Positions 35,503 through 44,625 of a stretch of 54,044 nucleotides of DNA are shown piece after piece (within the stretch, counting starts at the first letter, position 1; each line of letters opens with the position of its first letter). Location of the stretch: assembly GCA_045807945.1 (NCBI GenBank), contig JBJMGI010000080.1, positions 1 to 54,044 on the forward strand, given 5' to 3'. A model generated the notes under the pieces. It did no database searches, was not told the DNA's origin, and worked only from the letters and a program-made list of their open reading frames with translations. The position numbers and the translations under genes are program-made. The stretch comes from CAVQGF01 sp045807945 (GTDB taxonomy: Bacteria > Acidobacteriota > Terriglobia > Terriglobales > Acidobacteriaceae).

Positions 35503-35564
35503 ACTTTAGGAAAAGAGCAGGCGCACAGCAATATCCACTTTTCTCGCAGGTTGCATGACCACTT
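35503..35564 (-). promoter_or_regulatory. Direct-repeat promoter element 5 (before the LytTR gene)
   Basis: On the minus strand AAGTGGTCAT (35564-35555) and AAGTGGATAT (35540-35531) start 24 bases apart. TTGCTG follows and TAAAGT (35508-35503) is the -10. The expected transcript start falls at the ATG at 35495, implying a leaderless mRNA. This suggests autoregulation. Confidence 0.72.
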
Positions 35565-35832
35565 CTAGAAGCTCGTGCTGATTTGCTGGAGAGTTTCTTA
35601 TAACTCATAGAGTGGGACGGAATATCTCCCGTTTACCGTAAAAGCGCCCCCGCCGCAGCGCTGTTGGGCGGTTTATGGGCAGCCGGCCTGACGCAAAGAC
35701 AGGTCGTTCGTCGTGCTCCTATCTCATTGGTCGCAAGCGAGCAACCGAAGCTTCTCCGTTGTACGCGACGTGCAACTTCTCCAGCAGCAGTCCCACGACT
35801 GCGGCATTTAGGTTTCACAAGGAGAAGCGCAA
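35565..35832. other. Upstream region of the Oar-like receptor
   Basis: With element 5 this makes a 337-base gap between divergent genes. AAGGAGAAGCGC lies just before the ATG at 35833. I see no plus-strand copy of the direct repeat and no clear promoter pair; TATAAC near 35599 is only a weak -10 candidate. No small gene or riboswitch was recognised. Confidence 0.4.
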
Positions 35833-38800
35833 ATGTTTAAAAAATTTGCAGTGTTTAGTTTGATGCTGGCACTGCTTGCAATAACAAGTCCGGCTTGGGG
35901 ACAAGGATCGGCAGAATCATCGGTCCGCGGTAACCTGTCCGGCGCTGTGGTGGACTCTTCGGGCGCGATTGTTCCTGGCGCGAAGGTCTCAATCACCGGT
36001 CCGACAGGTACCAAGTCGGACACAACCAATGCGGAAGGGCAATTCCTCTTCCCGCTACTCACTCCCGGTTTCTATGCGATGAAGGTTGAAAAAAGCAGCT
36101 TCAAGACCGCGGACATCAAGGGTATTGAAGTGGTGACCGGAAAAACGTCCAACGTCCGCGTAGGGATGGTTGCCGGACAGCAGACGGAAGTCGTAGAAGT
36201 CCTCGGAAATGCGATCACCGTCGACACCACCTCGACAACCGTTGCGGCCAGCTTAACTGACAATTTCTATAACTCCGTTCCAATGCCTCGTGGCGTTGCT
36301 AGCCTCTTCTATGCATCTCCTGGGGTCACCAGCGGCGGAGGAACTGGAGCTGCCAATCCGTCAATCTCGGGAGGCACTGGTCTCGAGAACAACTACGTTG
36401 CAGATGGCGTAAGTATCACAGACGCTGGGTTTGGCGGCATCGGCGTTTTCTCGCGCATGTATGGCCCTTTATCCACCGGTATTAACTTGTCCTTCGTTAA
36501 AGAGGTTCAGGTTAAAACGGGCGGGTTTGGAGCGCAGGAAGGTAAATCAACGGGCGGAATCGTGCAGATCGTGACCAAGTCTGGAAGCACCGCGTACCAC
36601 GGACTGATTGGTGGTTATTTCGCGCCCCAGCAGTTCGAAGCCGAACGCAAGAACGCGGACGATTTTGGCCGTTTTAACCTGCAAGGACGTAACCTTCACC
36701 AGGCGAACTACGATGCTGATGCAGAATTGAGTGGATACGTGCCTGGATTGAAGAACAAGCTGTTCTTCTTTGGGTCCTTCAATCCCTCCTTCAATCGCAA
36801 CTACGGACAGTTCGCGCAGTTCGTGGCGCCTGCGGATGCATTTTCAAACACCAAACTTGGAAATGTAAGCCTCAACAACAACGTTTACTCGTACGCTGGG
36901 AAGTTGACCTGGAAGCTGAGCGAGCAACATCAAATTGAATCATCGCTCTTTGGCGATCCCACGCGGACGAACGCTGCTCCGAATAACACGTACGAAATTT
37001 CCAACACCACCAGTGAAGACAAGTTGCAGTACGGGACTCGCAACTTTGCCATCCGGTACAACGGAGCTATGACTCCGTCGTGGCTGATCAACGGTTCGTT
37101 CACCTGGGGGCATAACGGGTTGAAGGACAGTCCAGTCAGCCCCGATGTGTACAGCGTGCAAGATCTGTTGCAACGAAATCCGATCCCTGGTGTCCCGGTC
37201 AGAGGGACGTTCTTTCGTCAGGGTCTCGGATTCTATGAGAACACTAATGGTGACTCGTATGGCTTCAATCTGGATACGTCCAAGAGCTTCCGCTTCCTGG
37301 GCGACCATTCAGTTGTAGTCGGTTACCGCTACGACCGTGGACATTACGATGGCACGGCGCAACGAACCGGCGCGCTCTTTCCGATTCCTACGACTAACCA
37401 ATTTGGTGAAACTCCTGATGTAATTTTCGGGAATGCCAACAGTGCCGGCTTAGTTGCGGGTGCGATTACCAACGCTACTTGGGATTTGCGCCTGGCACCT
37501 GGTTCATGCACGGTTTGTCCTCTGCTGGATGTGCCAGCTCTAGGCGGTCCGGTACCGGTGTATTTGCGTAATAGCCGCGGGACCTATGATGGGCACGTCT
37601 TCAAGACGACTAATAACTATCACACGCTCTTTGCACAAGACGCTTGGAGCCTGAACAAATACGTGACCATCAATGCCGGGCTTCGCTGGGAACAACAGCA
37701 AGTCATCGGGACCACGTCTAGCTACACTTTCACGGACAACTGGTCGCCGCGTATCGGAATTGCAGTCGATCCATGGGGCAACCGCAAAACGAAGGTCTTC
37801 GCGAACTTCGGTCGCTACGTGGAAGCAATGCCACTGGACGTAGCCATTCGTTCTTTGAGCAATGAAAAAACCGCAATCCTGATGGCATTCGCGCCTGTCG
37901 CGGATGCTTCGAACAATGTCATCGTAGCTCCGGATGGTCAGATCCAAATCGCGCCGGACGCTGCTCACTTCATCACGGACCAAACCGGTACTCACGGCGG
38001 AATCCAGATAGCTCCGGCTATCTCAGGCCAGAACACAACAGCGTTCGCCCCTGGAACCCGCAGCCAATACTTGGATGAATACGTGGTTGGTTTGGAACAT
38101 GAATTCGGCAACTCGGGTGTTATCTTCACGGCTCGTTATACAGATCGTCGGATCAAGCGAATCGTAGAAGATATGGCAGCTCTGTCGCCAGAGGCCGGGT
38201 TAACCAACCTCAGCCAGATCTACCTGATCGGCAATCCGAGCAAGAAGCAGGATATTTTCGTCAACCCGCAAGAAGTCACTTACGCGGGTACAGACCCGAA
38301 CCCCGGCGGGGCACCCTGCACGCTTGCTGGATTTACGCCAATAACCGATGGTCAGGCCACAGATAGCAATGGGAACGTTGTAACGCTGCCGAATGGCGAT
38401 GACCACTTCTGCATACCCAACGCTTTTGATGCAACTGGCTTAACGCAAATCGCCGGCAGCATCGGCGCGGACGGTATCGCCGATGGCTTTGTGGATCCGG
38501 TCCGGATCTACAAGTCTATGGAGTTCGAGGTGAACAAGTCGTTCGCCAAGAACTGGCAGATGCGCGCTAACTATCGTATAGCCAAGTTGTTTGGCAACTA
38601 TGAAGGTAACTTCCGCAACGACAACGGCCAGTCTGACCCTAACATCAGCTCACTGTTTGACTTTACGCAAGGCGAATTCAACCTGTTGGGAGCGCAGTTC
38701 ACTCCTGGCGTGCTGAATACCGACGTGCGTCACCTCGCAAACGGTTTTGTAAGCTACACGTTTGGGAACCACTACATGAAGGGCCTGACGATGGGCACTT

Positions 38801-39168
38801 CTGTACACTTCCAGACCGGCATCCCGATCAATGACTTGTTGGCGCATCCTGTGTACCAGAATGCAGGCGAGATTCCGAGTGGTGGGCGTGGCATCCTCGG
38901 ACGGACGCAGAACTGGGGTGAGGTTGACCTTCATGCGGATTATCCGATCCGCTTGACGGAAGGGACCAAACTCCGGCTGGGCGCCGACCTGTTCAACTTA
39001 ACAAACAACCGCACCCAATTGCGCGTTGATCAGAACGAGCAACGCACAGTGGGTGTGCCGAATGCGGATTTCCTGAAACCGAACCAGGGTAATGCTCCGG
39101 CTCTTTCCCCGAGCCCTGCATTCCAACGACCCTTCTATGCTCGGTTTGGAGTGAAATTCGAGTTCTAA
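35833..39168 (+). CDS. Oar-like TonB-dependent outer-membrane receptor
   Basis: This 1111-residue protein is of the large acidobacterial type. A signal peptide (FSLMLALLAITSPAWGQ) is followed by a carboxypeptidase-regulatory-like beta-sandwich at about 30-105 (LSGAVVDSSGAIVPGAKVSI), a plug domain at about 120-240 (PSISGGTGLENNYVADGVS, GKSTGGIVQIVTKSGS) and a beta-barrel ending in YARFGVKFEF with a terminal Phe. Such receptors probably import oligosaccharides, peptides or bind the cell envelope; the ligand is unknown. An intrinsic terminator follows directly, so it is a single-gene unit. Confidence 0.9.
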   Translation: MFKKFAVFSLMLALLAITSPAWGQGSAESSVRGNLSGAVVDSSGAIVPGAKVSITGPTGTKSDTTNAEGQFLFPLLTPGFYAMKVEKSSFKTADIKGIEVVTGKTSNVRVGMVAGQQTEVVEVLGNAITVDTTSTTVAASLTDNFYNSVPMPRGVASLFYASPGVTSGGGTGAANPSISGGTGLENNYVADGVSITDAGFGGIGVFSRMYGPLSTGINLSFVKEVQVKTGGFGAQEGKSTGGIVQIVTKSGSTAYHGLIGGYFAPQQFEAERKNADDFGRFNLQGRNLHQANYDADAELSGYVPGLKNKLFFFGSFNPSFNRNYGQFAQFVAPADAFSNTKLGNVSLNNNVYSYAGKLTWKLSEQHQIESSLFGDPTRTNAAPNNTYEISNTTSEDKLQYGTRNFAIRYNGAMTPSWLINGSFTWGHNGLKDSPVSPDVYSVQDLLQRNPIPGVPVRGTFFRQGLGFYENTNGDSYGFNLDTSKSFRFLGDHSVVVGYRYDRGHYDGTAQRTGALFPIPTTNQFGETPDVIFGNANSAGLVAGAITNATWDLRLAPGSCTVCPLLDVPALGGPVPVYLRNSRGTYDGHVFKTTNNYHTLFAQDAWSLNKYVTINAGLRWEQQQVIGTTSSYTFTDNWSPRIGIAVDPWGNRKTKVFANFGRYVEAMPLDVAIRSLSNEKTAILMAFAPVADASNNVIVAPDGQIQIAPDAAHFITDQTGTHGGIQIAPAISGQNTTAFAPGTRSQYLDEYVVGLEHEFGNSGVIFTARYTDRRIKRIVEDMAALSPEAGLTNLSQIYLIGNPSKKQDIFVNPQEVTYAGTDPNPGGAPCTLAGFTPITDGQATDSNGNVVTLPNGDDHFCIPNAFDATGLTQIAGSIGADGIADGFVDPVRIYKSMEFEVNKSFAKNWQMRANYRIAKLFGNYEGNFRNDNGQSDPNISSLFDFTQGEFNLLGAQFTPGVLNTDVRHLANGFVSYTFGNHYMKGLTMGTSVHFQTGIPINDLLAHPVYQNAGEIPSGGRGILGRTQNWGEVDLHADYPIRLTEGTKLRLGADLFNLTNNRTQLRVDQNEQRTVGVPNADFLKPNQGNAPALSPSPAFQRPFYARFGVKFEF

Positions 39169-39188
39169 ATCTAGGACTTGGACCCCTT

Positions 39189-39223
39189 GGCGCGAGAGAA
39201 AACATCCTCTCGCGCCTTTTTTT
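39189..39223 (+). terminator. Strong intrinsic terminator after the Oar-like gene
   Basis: GGCGCGAGAG (39189-39198) and CTCTCGCGCC (39207-39216) form a perfect 10-bp stem with an eight-base loop, followed by seven T residues. It is 20 bases after the stop codon. Confidence 0.93.
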
Positions 39224-39316
39224 ATCACCGATCGGCGTGGCGCGAACAACAACGTCCGATTTCAGCCAGTCCTGGGCAGGGTTCAGCACTAGATTGCAAC
39301 CAGATTAGGAGGAAGA

Positions 39317-39835
39317 GTGGGAAGCATTGCTACTTCAAGACCGATCGCGAAGCATTCCTTCGAGGACCAAAACAGCTTAGTCCTGGCTGGACTGCGGATT
39401 GCAGTAGGCCTAGTTTTCTTAATTTTCTGCGAGTTCAAGCTTGTCAGCACGCGATTCATTTTGCACGGCGGCTTCCAGGCTTTTATCAATCATTTTCTCG
39501 AAGATGGGGCGTATCCCTTTATGGTGCCGGTATTGCGCGGATTCGTTCTGCGGTTCGGCACAGCGTTCGCACTGTTAACTACCCCGGGAGAACTTGGGAT
39601 CGCCACTTCTCTTCTCTTGGGGATATGGACGAGGGTCGCAAGTATCGGCGCTTTCGTATTCATGGCGGCTCTGCTATTTGCTGCTGATTATCCTGGCACT
39701 GGCTCTCCACTTTGGCAATACGTCGGCTTGGCCCTTCGACATCTGATATTGGCATTTTGCTTTTTGGCTTTTGCGGTGGGCGACAGTGAGCGGCGGCTCA
39801 CGATAAAGAGCCTTACCAAGTTAGGGAGAGCATAG
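39317..39835 (+). CDS. DoxX-family membrane protein
   Basis: The 172-residue protein has four helices in DoxX order: LAGLRIAVGLVFLIFCEFKL, FVLRFGTAFALLTTPGELGI, VASIGAFVFMAALLFAADYP and ALRHLILAFCFLAFAVGDSE. It begins with GTG at 39317, behind a very strong AGGAGGAAGA. It is the second clear DoxX-type protein in the accessory region besides the one at 32605. It sits alone between the receptor and the MocR regulator. Confidence 0.82.
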   Translation: MGSIATSRPIAKHSFEDQNSLVLAGLRIAVGLVFLIFCEFKLVSTRFILHGGFQAFINHFLEDGAYPFMVPVLRGFVLRFGTAFALLTTPGELGIATSLLLGIWTRVASIGAFVFMAALLFAADYPGTGSPLWQYVGLALRHLILAFCFLAFAVGDSERRLTIKSLTKLGRA

Positions 39836-39895
39836 GTTTCACCTTGTCTTTTGCATGTTTTTCGCAAGCCGTCTAGATTGTGGTAATAGAAGACG

Positions 39896-41371
39896 ATGAA
39901 ACGCGTTCCTGGAAATTTTTTGCCACCTATAGCCCTGGATCCCAGTGCCGGTCTTCCAATCTATAGACAGCTCTATAACTGGTTTCGCACAGCGATCATT
40001 GAAGGGAAACTGCGACCCGGTCAAAAGCTACCCTCCAGCAGGAATCTTGCCACTGAATTAAAGATATCCCGCATCCCGGTCGTGAATGCATATGAGCAAT
40101 TGCAAGCGGAAGGTTATTTAGAGACGTTGGTCGGATCGGGCACCTGTGTTTCCAGCTCGATTCTGGATGAGCATGTAAGTCCTCTCGCTCCGCAGCGATC
40201 GCGAGAGACCCAGGCGAAAAGTAAGGACCCGGGCATATGCAGGATGGGAGCAGAGAGACACCTTCCCGAACAGCCTTGGTTTGTGGGGCTCGGAGCATTT
40301 AGAGTCAGCTTGCCTGCTTTAGATCATTTCCCGATCGGCATCTGGTCAAAGCTGGTCGCGCGACATGCAAGGAATGCTTCCTCCTCCATCATGGCCTACG
40401 GCAATCCTATGGGCTATGTGCCGTTTCGCGAGGCGGTCGCGGAGTATCTGGGAGCATTTCGTGGGGTGCGCTGTGAAGCCTCGCAGATCCTCGTTACAAC
40501 GGGCTCGCAGCAGGGGCTGCAGCTCGCCGCTCAGGTTTTGCTTCACTCGCAAGACTGCGTCTTCACGGAAGAGCCTGGATATCAGGGAGCGCGCCAGGCT
40601 CTAGCCGCAGCCGGCGCAAAATTGATTCCGGTTCAGCTTGATGAAGAAGGCATAGACGTTTCGAAGTTCGATCCCAAGCTGAATGCGCGCGCAGTTTACG
40701 TCACACCCTCGCACCAGTACCCGATGGGCATGACGATGAGTGCGCGCAGGCGCATGCTTCTCTTGAATTGGTCGAACCAGACCGGCGCTTGGATCATTGA
40801 AGATGACTACGACAGCGAATATAGATTTGAGAGCCGCCCGATCTCCTCACTACAAGGACTCGACACCAGCGATCGTGTTATTTACATCGGAACTTTCAGC
40901 AAAGTAATGTTTCCTGCTTTGCGGCTCGGGTACGTAGTTGTTCCCAAGGATCTTGTTCCAGCGTTCGCCGCTGCTCGCGAAGCGAATGACATCTTCTCAG
41001 CAACTCTGTATCAGGCCACTTTGAACGACTTCATTCGAGAGGGACACTTTGCACGCCATATACGGCGAATGCGAATGCTTTATTCCGAAAGGCGAAGCGC
41101 GCTCGTGGAGGCCATTCGTCTTCAGATGGGCGATTTGCTCCAGGTGGTCGGGGCTGAATCCGGAATGCATTTGGCAGCGTTGATGCCGCCGGGGATGAGT
41201 GACGTTGCGATTGCTACCGCTGCAGCTCAGAGAGGTGTCTCCTCAATTCCACTTTCCAGCTGTTACCTCAAACCACCTGCCCGCGGCGGTCTCATTCTGG
41301 GCTACGGAGGAACGAACAAACGGGAGATCAATGAAGGGATTCGCAAATTAAAACTGAGCTTCGCTGCGTAA
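39896..41371 (+). CDS. MocR/PdxR-type GntR regulator with aminotransferase domain
   Basis: This 491-residue protein joins a GntR winged helix-turn-helix (residues about 15-85, RPGQKLPSSRNLATELKISR, AYEQLQAEGYL) to a fold-type I aminotransferase-like domain. The PLP-binding lysine is K336 in YIGTFSKVMFPALRLGYVV, and the usual Asp and Tyr lie in YDSEYRFESRPI and TPSHQYPMGMTMS. MocR proteins are PLP-sensing regulators of vitamin B6, GABA or related genes. No pdx or gab gene is adjacent, so the target is open. The ATG at 39896 has no clear ribosome-binding site. Confidence 0.9.
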   Translation: MKRVPGNFLPPIALDPSAGLPIYRQLYNWFRTAIIEGKLRPGQKLPSSRNLATELKISRIPVVNAYEQLQAEGYLETLVGSGTCVSSSILDEHVSPLAPQRSRETQAKSKDPGICRMGAERHLPEQPWFVGLGAFRVSLPALDHFPIGIWSKLVARHARNASSSIMAYGNPMGYVPFREAVAEYLGAFRGVRCEASQILVTTGSQQGLQLAAQVLLHSQDCVFTEEPGYQGARQALAAAGAKLIPVQLDEEGIDVSKFDPKLNARAVYVTPSHQYPMGMTMSARRRMLLLNWSNQTGAWIIEDDYDSEYRFESRPISSLQGLDTSDRVIYIGTFSKVMFPALRLGYVVVPKDLVPAFAAAREANDIFSATLYQATLNDFIREGHFARHIRRMRMLYSERRSALVEAIRLQMGDLLQVVGAESGMHLAALMPPGMSDVAIATAAAQRGVSSIPLSSCYLKPPARGGLILGYGGTNKREINEGIRKLKLSFAA

Positions 41372-41438
41372 CCACTCCGATCACGATCACGCGCATTGTG
41401 TTTACTGAGTTCCGCCAATGCCCCGAGATCGACTATCA

Positions 41439-42770
41439 CTAGAGCGCCGCGCCGGTTATCGATGCGTTCTCTTTAAAAGGAAGCGCTCGCACGATCAAAA
41501 AGGCCAGGAGCGGGAGGGCGATCGCGTAAACGTACTGCGTTCGCGACACGCCGATGCCGAACGGAAACCAAATGCCCGGCACGCCGATCGTATCGAGCAG
41601 CTCGCCGCCGAATAGTCCGGCCAAAATCGAGACCGCGGTGACGGTCGCCATCACCCGAATTGGTCCGCTGCGGACAATGCGCGCGCCTATCAATACAAAT
41701 AGCGCGATTGACCCGACCCGGCTGCCGCTTGTGACGCTAACCGAATGGATCACTGCGCCGATAAACCCCAGGACCGCCAGCACTACAGCCGACACATCGA
41801 TGCTTCGCCATGGACGCAGGCACCACCGGTTCCAGGCGAACGTCCAAGCCGCAATCGTGGGCACCCACATTACTGATGCCAGCCAAGTATAGGTGCCCAG
41901 ATCTTCCAGATCGGTCCATGCGATGATTGCGTTGTTGAGGCGCCTGACTGCCGTAAGCGCCAGGGCGATGCTGGCAAAAATTAAAAAACCTTTGTGGCTG
42001 CTGCGAGGCCAGCACCATAGCGCCAAGCCGATCAGTCCCAAAATGGCGATCGGCTCGATCACATCGACAATGTAACCGGCAATGGTTCGCTTCCATTGCA
42101 CGCGGTGGAGCGCATCGCTTGTTGGTCGCGGAGCCAGTATGGGCGGGCTATGCATGCCGCCTCCATCTGCGCTGATCCCGGAATTGGGAAGCATGTATGT
42201 GCGGATAGCGAGCACACCCCGGGTACCCGCCGCGTCCGTGGGAAGGGCGAACCGCAGCGGCCGCGTGCCGACGACGCGCGGGTCTGGGCCTAGCCTGCCC
42301 GAGCCGCCAAGCGGTTGGCCGTTCCAGTAGAGTTCGTATCCGTCCTCGACGAGGGTCGGCCCGAGAAACTCCCAAGATTCGCGTCCGGCCGGCACCATCA
42401 CCCCGCGCCGGTACCAGGCGTAGCCGCGATATCCGGGATGACCATGCGCCATCCACCCTCCCACGTAATCAGGTAAACCCACGTCGCCGTCGTGACTACC
42501 CGGTGAGGCGGTCATGTCGAGCGTCTCCCAACCGCTATCATCTGTATTCGCGTCCGCCCAGTGTGGGTCGTCGCCGGTACGGAATCGCCAGGAGCCGTCG
42601 AGCAGAGTAGCTGCGGCGCGCAGCGTCGGCGGATCAGGACGGCCGCCGATCGCCAAGTCGGCGATCACGATGGCCAATGCGATCAGCGTTGCTATGATGA
42701 TGCCGCGGATCAGTTTGCGTTGTGTTGTGTCGATGGACGTCGCCGTCGAAGACCTCGATTGGGGCATCAT
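41439..42770 (-). CDS. Membrane protein with extracytoplasmic beta-sandwich and 7-8 helices
   Basis: The 443-residue protein starts with one helix (GIIIATLIALAIVIADLAIG). A periplasmic galactose-binding-like sandwich follows (LLDGSWRFRTGDDPHWAD, GPTLVEDGYELYWNGQPLGG), as in the sensor half of 7TMR-DISM proteins, then seven or so helices from about residue 225. No kinase, phosphatase or cyclase domain follows the last helix, so the output part is missing or never existed. The start is the ATG pair at 42770 and 42767. Function is unknown. The terminator at 42818-42856 separates it from the operon upstream. Confidence 0.75.
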   Translation of the reverse strand: MMPQSRSSTATSIDTTQRKLIRGIIIATLIALAIVIADLAIGGRPDPPTLRAAATLLDGSWRFRTGDDPHWADANTDDSGWETLDMTASPGSHDGDVGLPDYVGGWMAHGHPGYRGYAWYRRGVMVPAGRESWEFLGPTLVEDGYELYWNGQPLGGSGRLGPDPRVVGTRPLRFALPTDAAGTRGVLAIRTYMLPNSGISADGGGMHSPPILAPRPTSDALHRVQWKRTIAGYIVDVIEPIAILGLIGLALWCWPRSSHKGFLIFASIALALTAVRRLNNAIIAWTDLEDLGTYTWLASVMWVPTIAAWTFAWNRWCLRPWRSIDVSAVVLAVLGFIGAVIHSVSVTSGSRVGSIALFVLIGARIVRSGPIRVMATVTAVSILAGLFGGELLDTIGVPGIWFPFGIGVSRTQYVYAIALPLLAFLIVRALPFKENASITGAAL

Positions 42771-42817
42771 GCAATGATGTCGCGGCAGGTGCGCCTGATT
42801 GTAATTTGTTTTCAGAC

Positions 42818-42856
42818 GAGAAAATCGTTGACCGGGCCTTGAATCCCCGGTCAACG
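42818..42856 (-). terminator. Terminator of the ABM/PEP-mutase operon
   Basis: CGTTGACCGGG (42826-42836) and CCCGGTCAACG (42846-42856) form a perfect 11-bp stem six bases beyond the stop at 42862. On the minus strand ATTTTC follows. On the plus strand a T-run follows as well, so it may work in both directions. Confidence 0.8.
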
Positions 42857-42861
42857 CTTTT

Positions 42862-43320
42862 TTACGCAGCTTTCTCCCGAGTGGGACGCATTTGCTTGGT
42901 GAACGCCCGGCCGGCGGCAACATACCCAGGTGCGCGGCTCTCGATCCACTTCTCAAACCGAAGCGCAGCCTTCTCCAGGTTCGCCAGGAACAATGCGTTT
43001 GAGAAACGCTTTCGGCCCTCTTCAACGCTTGGCTTCACCCGTTCCCAAACCATAAAGAATTCCGGGCTCGTTTCAAAGAAAAGATCTTCGTGCAGCAAGC
43101 CGTGATTCAGGTAAGCGCAGGCTTGGTCCCAGTAGGTGACGACCATCATGAATGAGGTGCCTGCCTCAGTTCCCATCCCGCCGAGTGCCATAGCTTCATC
43201 AAGGTTGTCAGCAAAAAAGTTCTTGAAATACCAGTCGCGCGCTTGCCGCAAACGTGGCTCACGCCGTAGGTCGTAAAGTTCTAACTGCAGTTGTGCTTGC
43301 TCGTGTGTCGGACTAGACAT
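42862..43320 (-). CDS. Conserved protein of unknown function in the ABM/PEP-mutase operon
   Basis: This 152-residue soluble protein is helical and rich in aromatic residues (LRQARDWYFKNFFADNLDEA, TSFMMVVTYWDQACAYLNHG, SPEFFMVWERVKPSVEEG). It has no signal peptide and a single cysteine. It has the look of a DUF4760-like acidobacterial protein, but I cannot name it with confidence. The ATG follows an excellent AGGAGGCAATA. It is the last gene of the operon that starts at 44442, 18 bases after the isocitrate lyase-like gene. Confidence 0.75.
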   Translation of the reverse strand: MSSPTHEQAQLQLELYDLRREPRLRQARDWYFKNFFADNLDEAMALGGMGTEAGTSFMMVVTYWDQACAYLNHGLLHEDLFFETSPEFFMVWERVKPSVEEGRKRFSNALFLANLEKAALRFEKWIESRAPGYVAAGRAFTKQMRPTREKAA

Positions 43321-43338
43321 TATTGCCTCCTATTTAAG

Positions 43339-44088
43339 TTATTGCAGAGTTCCTCTTTCAAAAAATGATGCTGCGGCGAGATGAAGCGCATTCAGTGCCG
43401 CTTTTGCGAAAGCGCCACCCACGCTGATTCTTCTTACCCCGGCGGCCTTGAGTTGCGCTACCGTCAGCCCTGGCAAAAGTAATGCGTTAACTGGCGCTGG
43501 AGCTACCGCGGTTACGATTTTTTTCATCTCCCCCATATCCGTTACTCCGGGAGCATAAAGGCAGTCAGCCCCAGCTTCTTTGAAAGCTACGAGACGGATT
43601 ATGGTTTCGTCGAGATCGGGATTGTTGCGAATGTATCCCTCCGATCTCCCGACAAGAACAACCTTCTGGCCCGAGCGGTCGATCGCCTCACGTGCGGCGC
43701 GCATACGCTCCACAGCATCCGTCTTGCTGAAAAGTTTCACTCCGTCGTAGTCCTCGATGGAAAGGCCCGAAACGCCGGTTGCGATCGCCATTTGCACGCT
43801 CTCGAACACGGCTTTCGAAGTGCTTCCGAATCCTGCTTCGAAGTCCGCGTTCAACGGGAGGTTGGTCGCGCGGCAGATCGCTTCCAGATGCCGCAACACC
43901 TCGTCTCGGGTAAGCTGCCCATCGGTTTTTCCGACCGCCAAGGCAGCTCCTGAGCTGGTCGAAGCAAGGGCTTGAAATCCCATGGCTTCGAGATGTTTTG
44001 CACTTCCAATGTCCCAAGGGTTCGGAAGCAAGAAGCAGCCGCTGCGATGTAGTTCAAAAAATCTTGTTCTTTTTACCTTCACGTCCAT
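43339..44088 (-). CDS. Isocitrate lyase/PEP mutase superfamily protein
   Basis: The protein of 249 residues forms the TIM barrel of the PEP mutase/isocitrate lyase superfamily. Visible are CFLLPNPWDIGSAKHLEAMG, ALASTSSGAALAVG, LPLNADFEAGFG with the metal-binding acid, GLSIEDYDG, and LVGRSEGY. The catalytic KKCGH-type cysteine loop of isocitrate lyase is absent, as in methylisocitrate- or oxaloacetate-hydrolase-like relatives. The substrate is unknown. The start at 44088 (MDVKVKR) was preferred; a TTG at 44124 is possible. It follows the ABM gene. Confidence 0.85.
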   Translation of the reverse strand: MDVKVKRTRFFELHRSGCFLLPNPWDIGSAKHLEAMGFQALASTSSGAALAVGKTDGQLTRDEVLRHLEAICRATNLPLNADFEAGFGSTSKAVFESVQMAIATGVSGLSIEDYDGVKLFSKTDAVERMRAAREAIDRSGQKVVLVGRSEGYIRNNPDLDETIIRLVAFKEAGADCLYAPGVTDMGEMKKIVTAVAPAPVNALLLPGLTVAQLKAAGVRRISVGGAFAKAALNALHLAAASFFERGTLQ

Positions 44089-44136
44089 AAAAGCATTGTC
44101 ACCGAGGGCTGTGCGATTCGCCAACTTGGAGTTTCG

Positions 44137-44442
44137 CTAGGAGTCGCCACGCCGAAATTGCTTTGAACGAACAATCTCTGCTACCTCTATGTTGAAGTAT
44201 TCGTAGAATCTTTCGCGTCCCATTTGCTGAGCGAATTGGTGGCGGGTGTTTGTGCGCCAAGCGGCTAGGGTTTCCTGGTCCTTCCACCACGCGACCGAGA
44301 GTCTCTCGCCATCTTCTGCCTTGAAGCTCTTGAATTCGACGAAACCGGGCATCGCTTTGCCTAGCTCGACCATTTCCTCAGCCAACTCTTCATACCCATC
44401 GATGCTCGACGTCAATTTGGACCGGAAAAGGATTACGAGCAT
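44137..44442 (-). CDS. Antibiotic biosynthesis monooxygenase (ABM) domain protein
   Basis: This 101-residue ferredoxin-like protein has the ABM pattern: LVILFRSKLTSSIDGYEELA, MPGFVEFKSFKAEDGERLSV, AWWKDQETLAAWRTNTRHQF and the C-terminal strand EYFNIEVAEIV. Such proteins dimerise and often degrade haem, oxidise quinols or act as scaffold partners. AGAGG lies eight bases before the ATG. It leads the operon under direct-repeat element 6. Confidence 0.88.
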   Translation of the reverse strand: MLVILFRSKLTSSIDGYEELAEEMVELGKAMPGFVEFKSFKAEDGERLSVAWWKDQETLAAWRTNTRHQFAQQMGRERFYEYFNIEVAEIVRSKQFRRGDS

Positions 44443-44483
44443 CAGCGAACCTCTGAGAGTTGATAACCGCGACTACAGATAGA

Positions 44484-44545
44484 ACGCTACTTTCCGCTCG
44501 CGGTCTGCACAATGGCCACTTGCTGTCCCGCTGATATGACCACTG
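44484..44545 (-). promoter_or_regulatory. Direct-repeat promoter element 6 (before 44442 operon)
   Basis: On the minus strand CAGTGGTCAT (44545-44536) and AAGTGGCCAT (44521-44512) start 24 bases apart. TTGTGC follows as the -35-like box and TAGCGT (44489-44484) as the -10. The predicted start lies about 35 bases before the ABM gene. It faces away from element 7. Confidence 0.72.
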
Positions 44546-44625
44546 ACTGTTGTGAGAGAGCAGGGGGCTAAGTATTCGCTTTCGGGCAGGTTTGGCATTG
44601 CTGAATCTGGCTCAGGACTCGCAGG

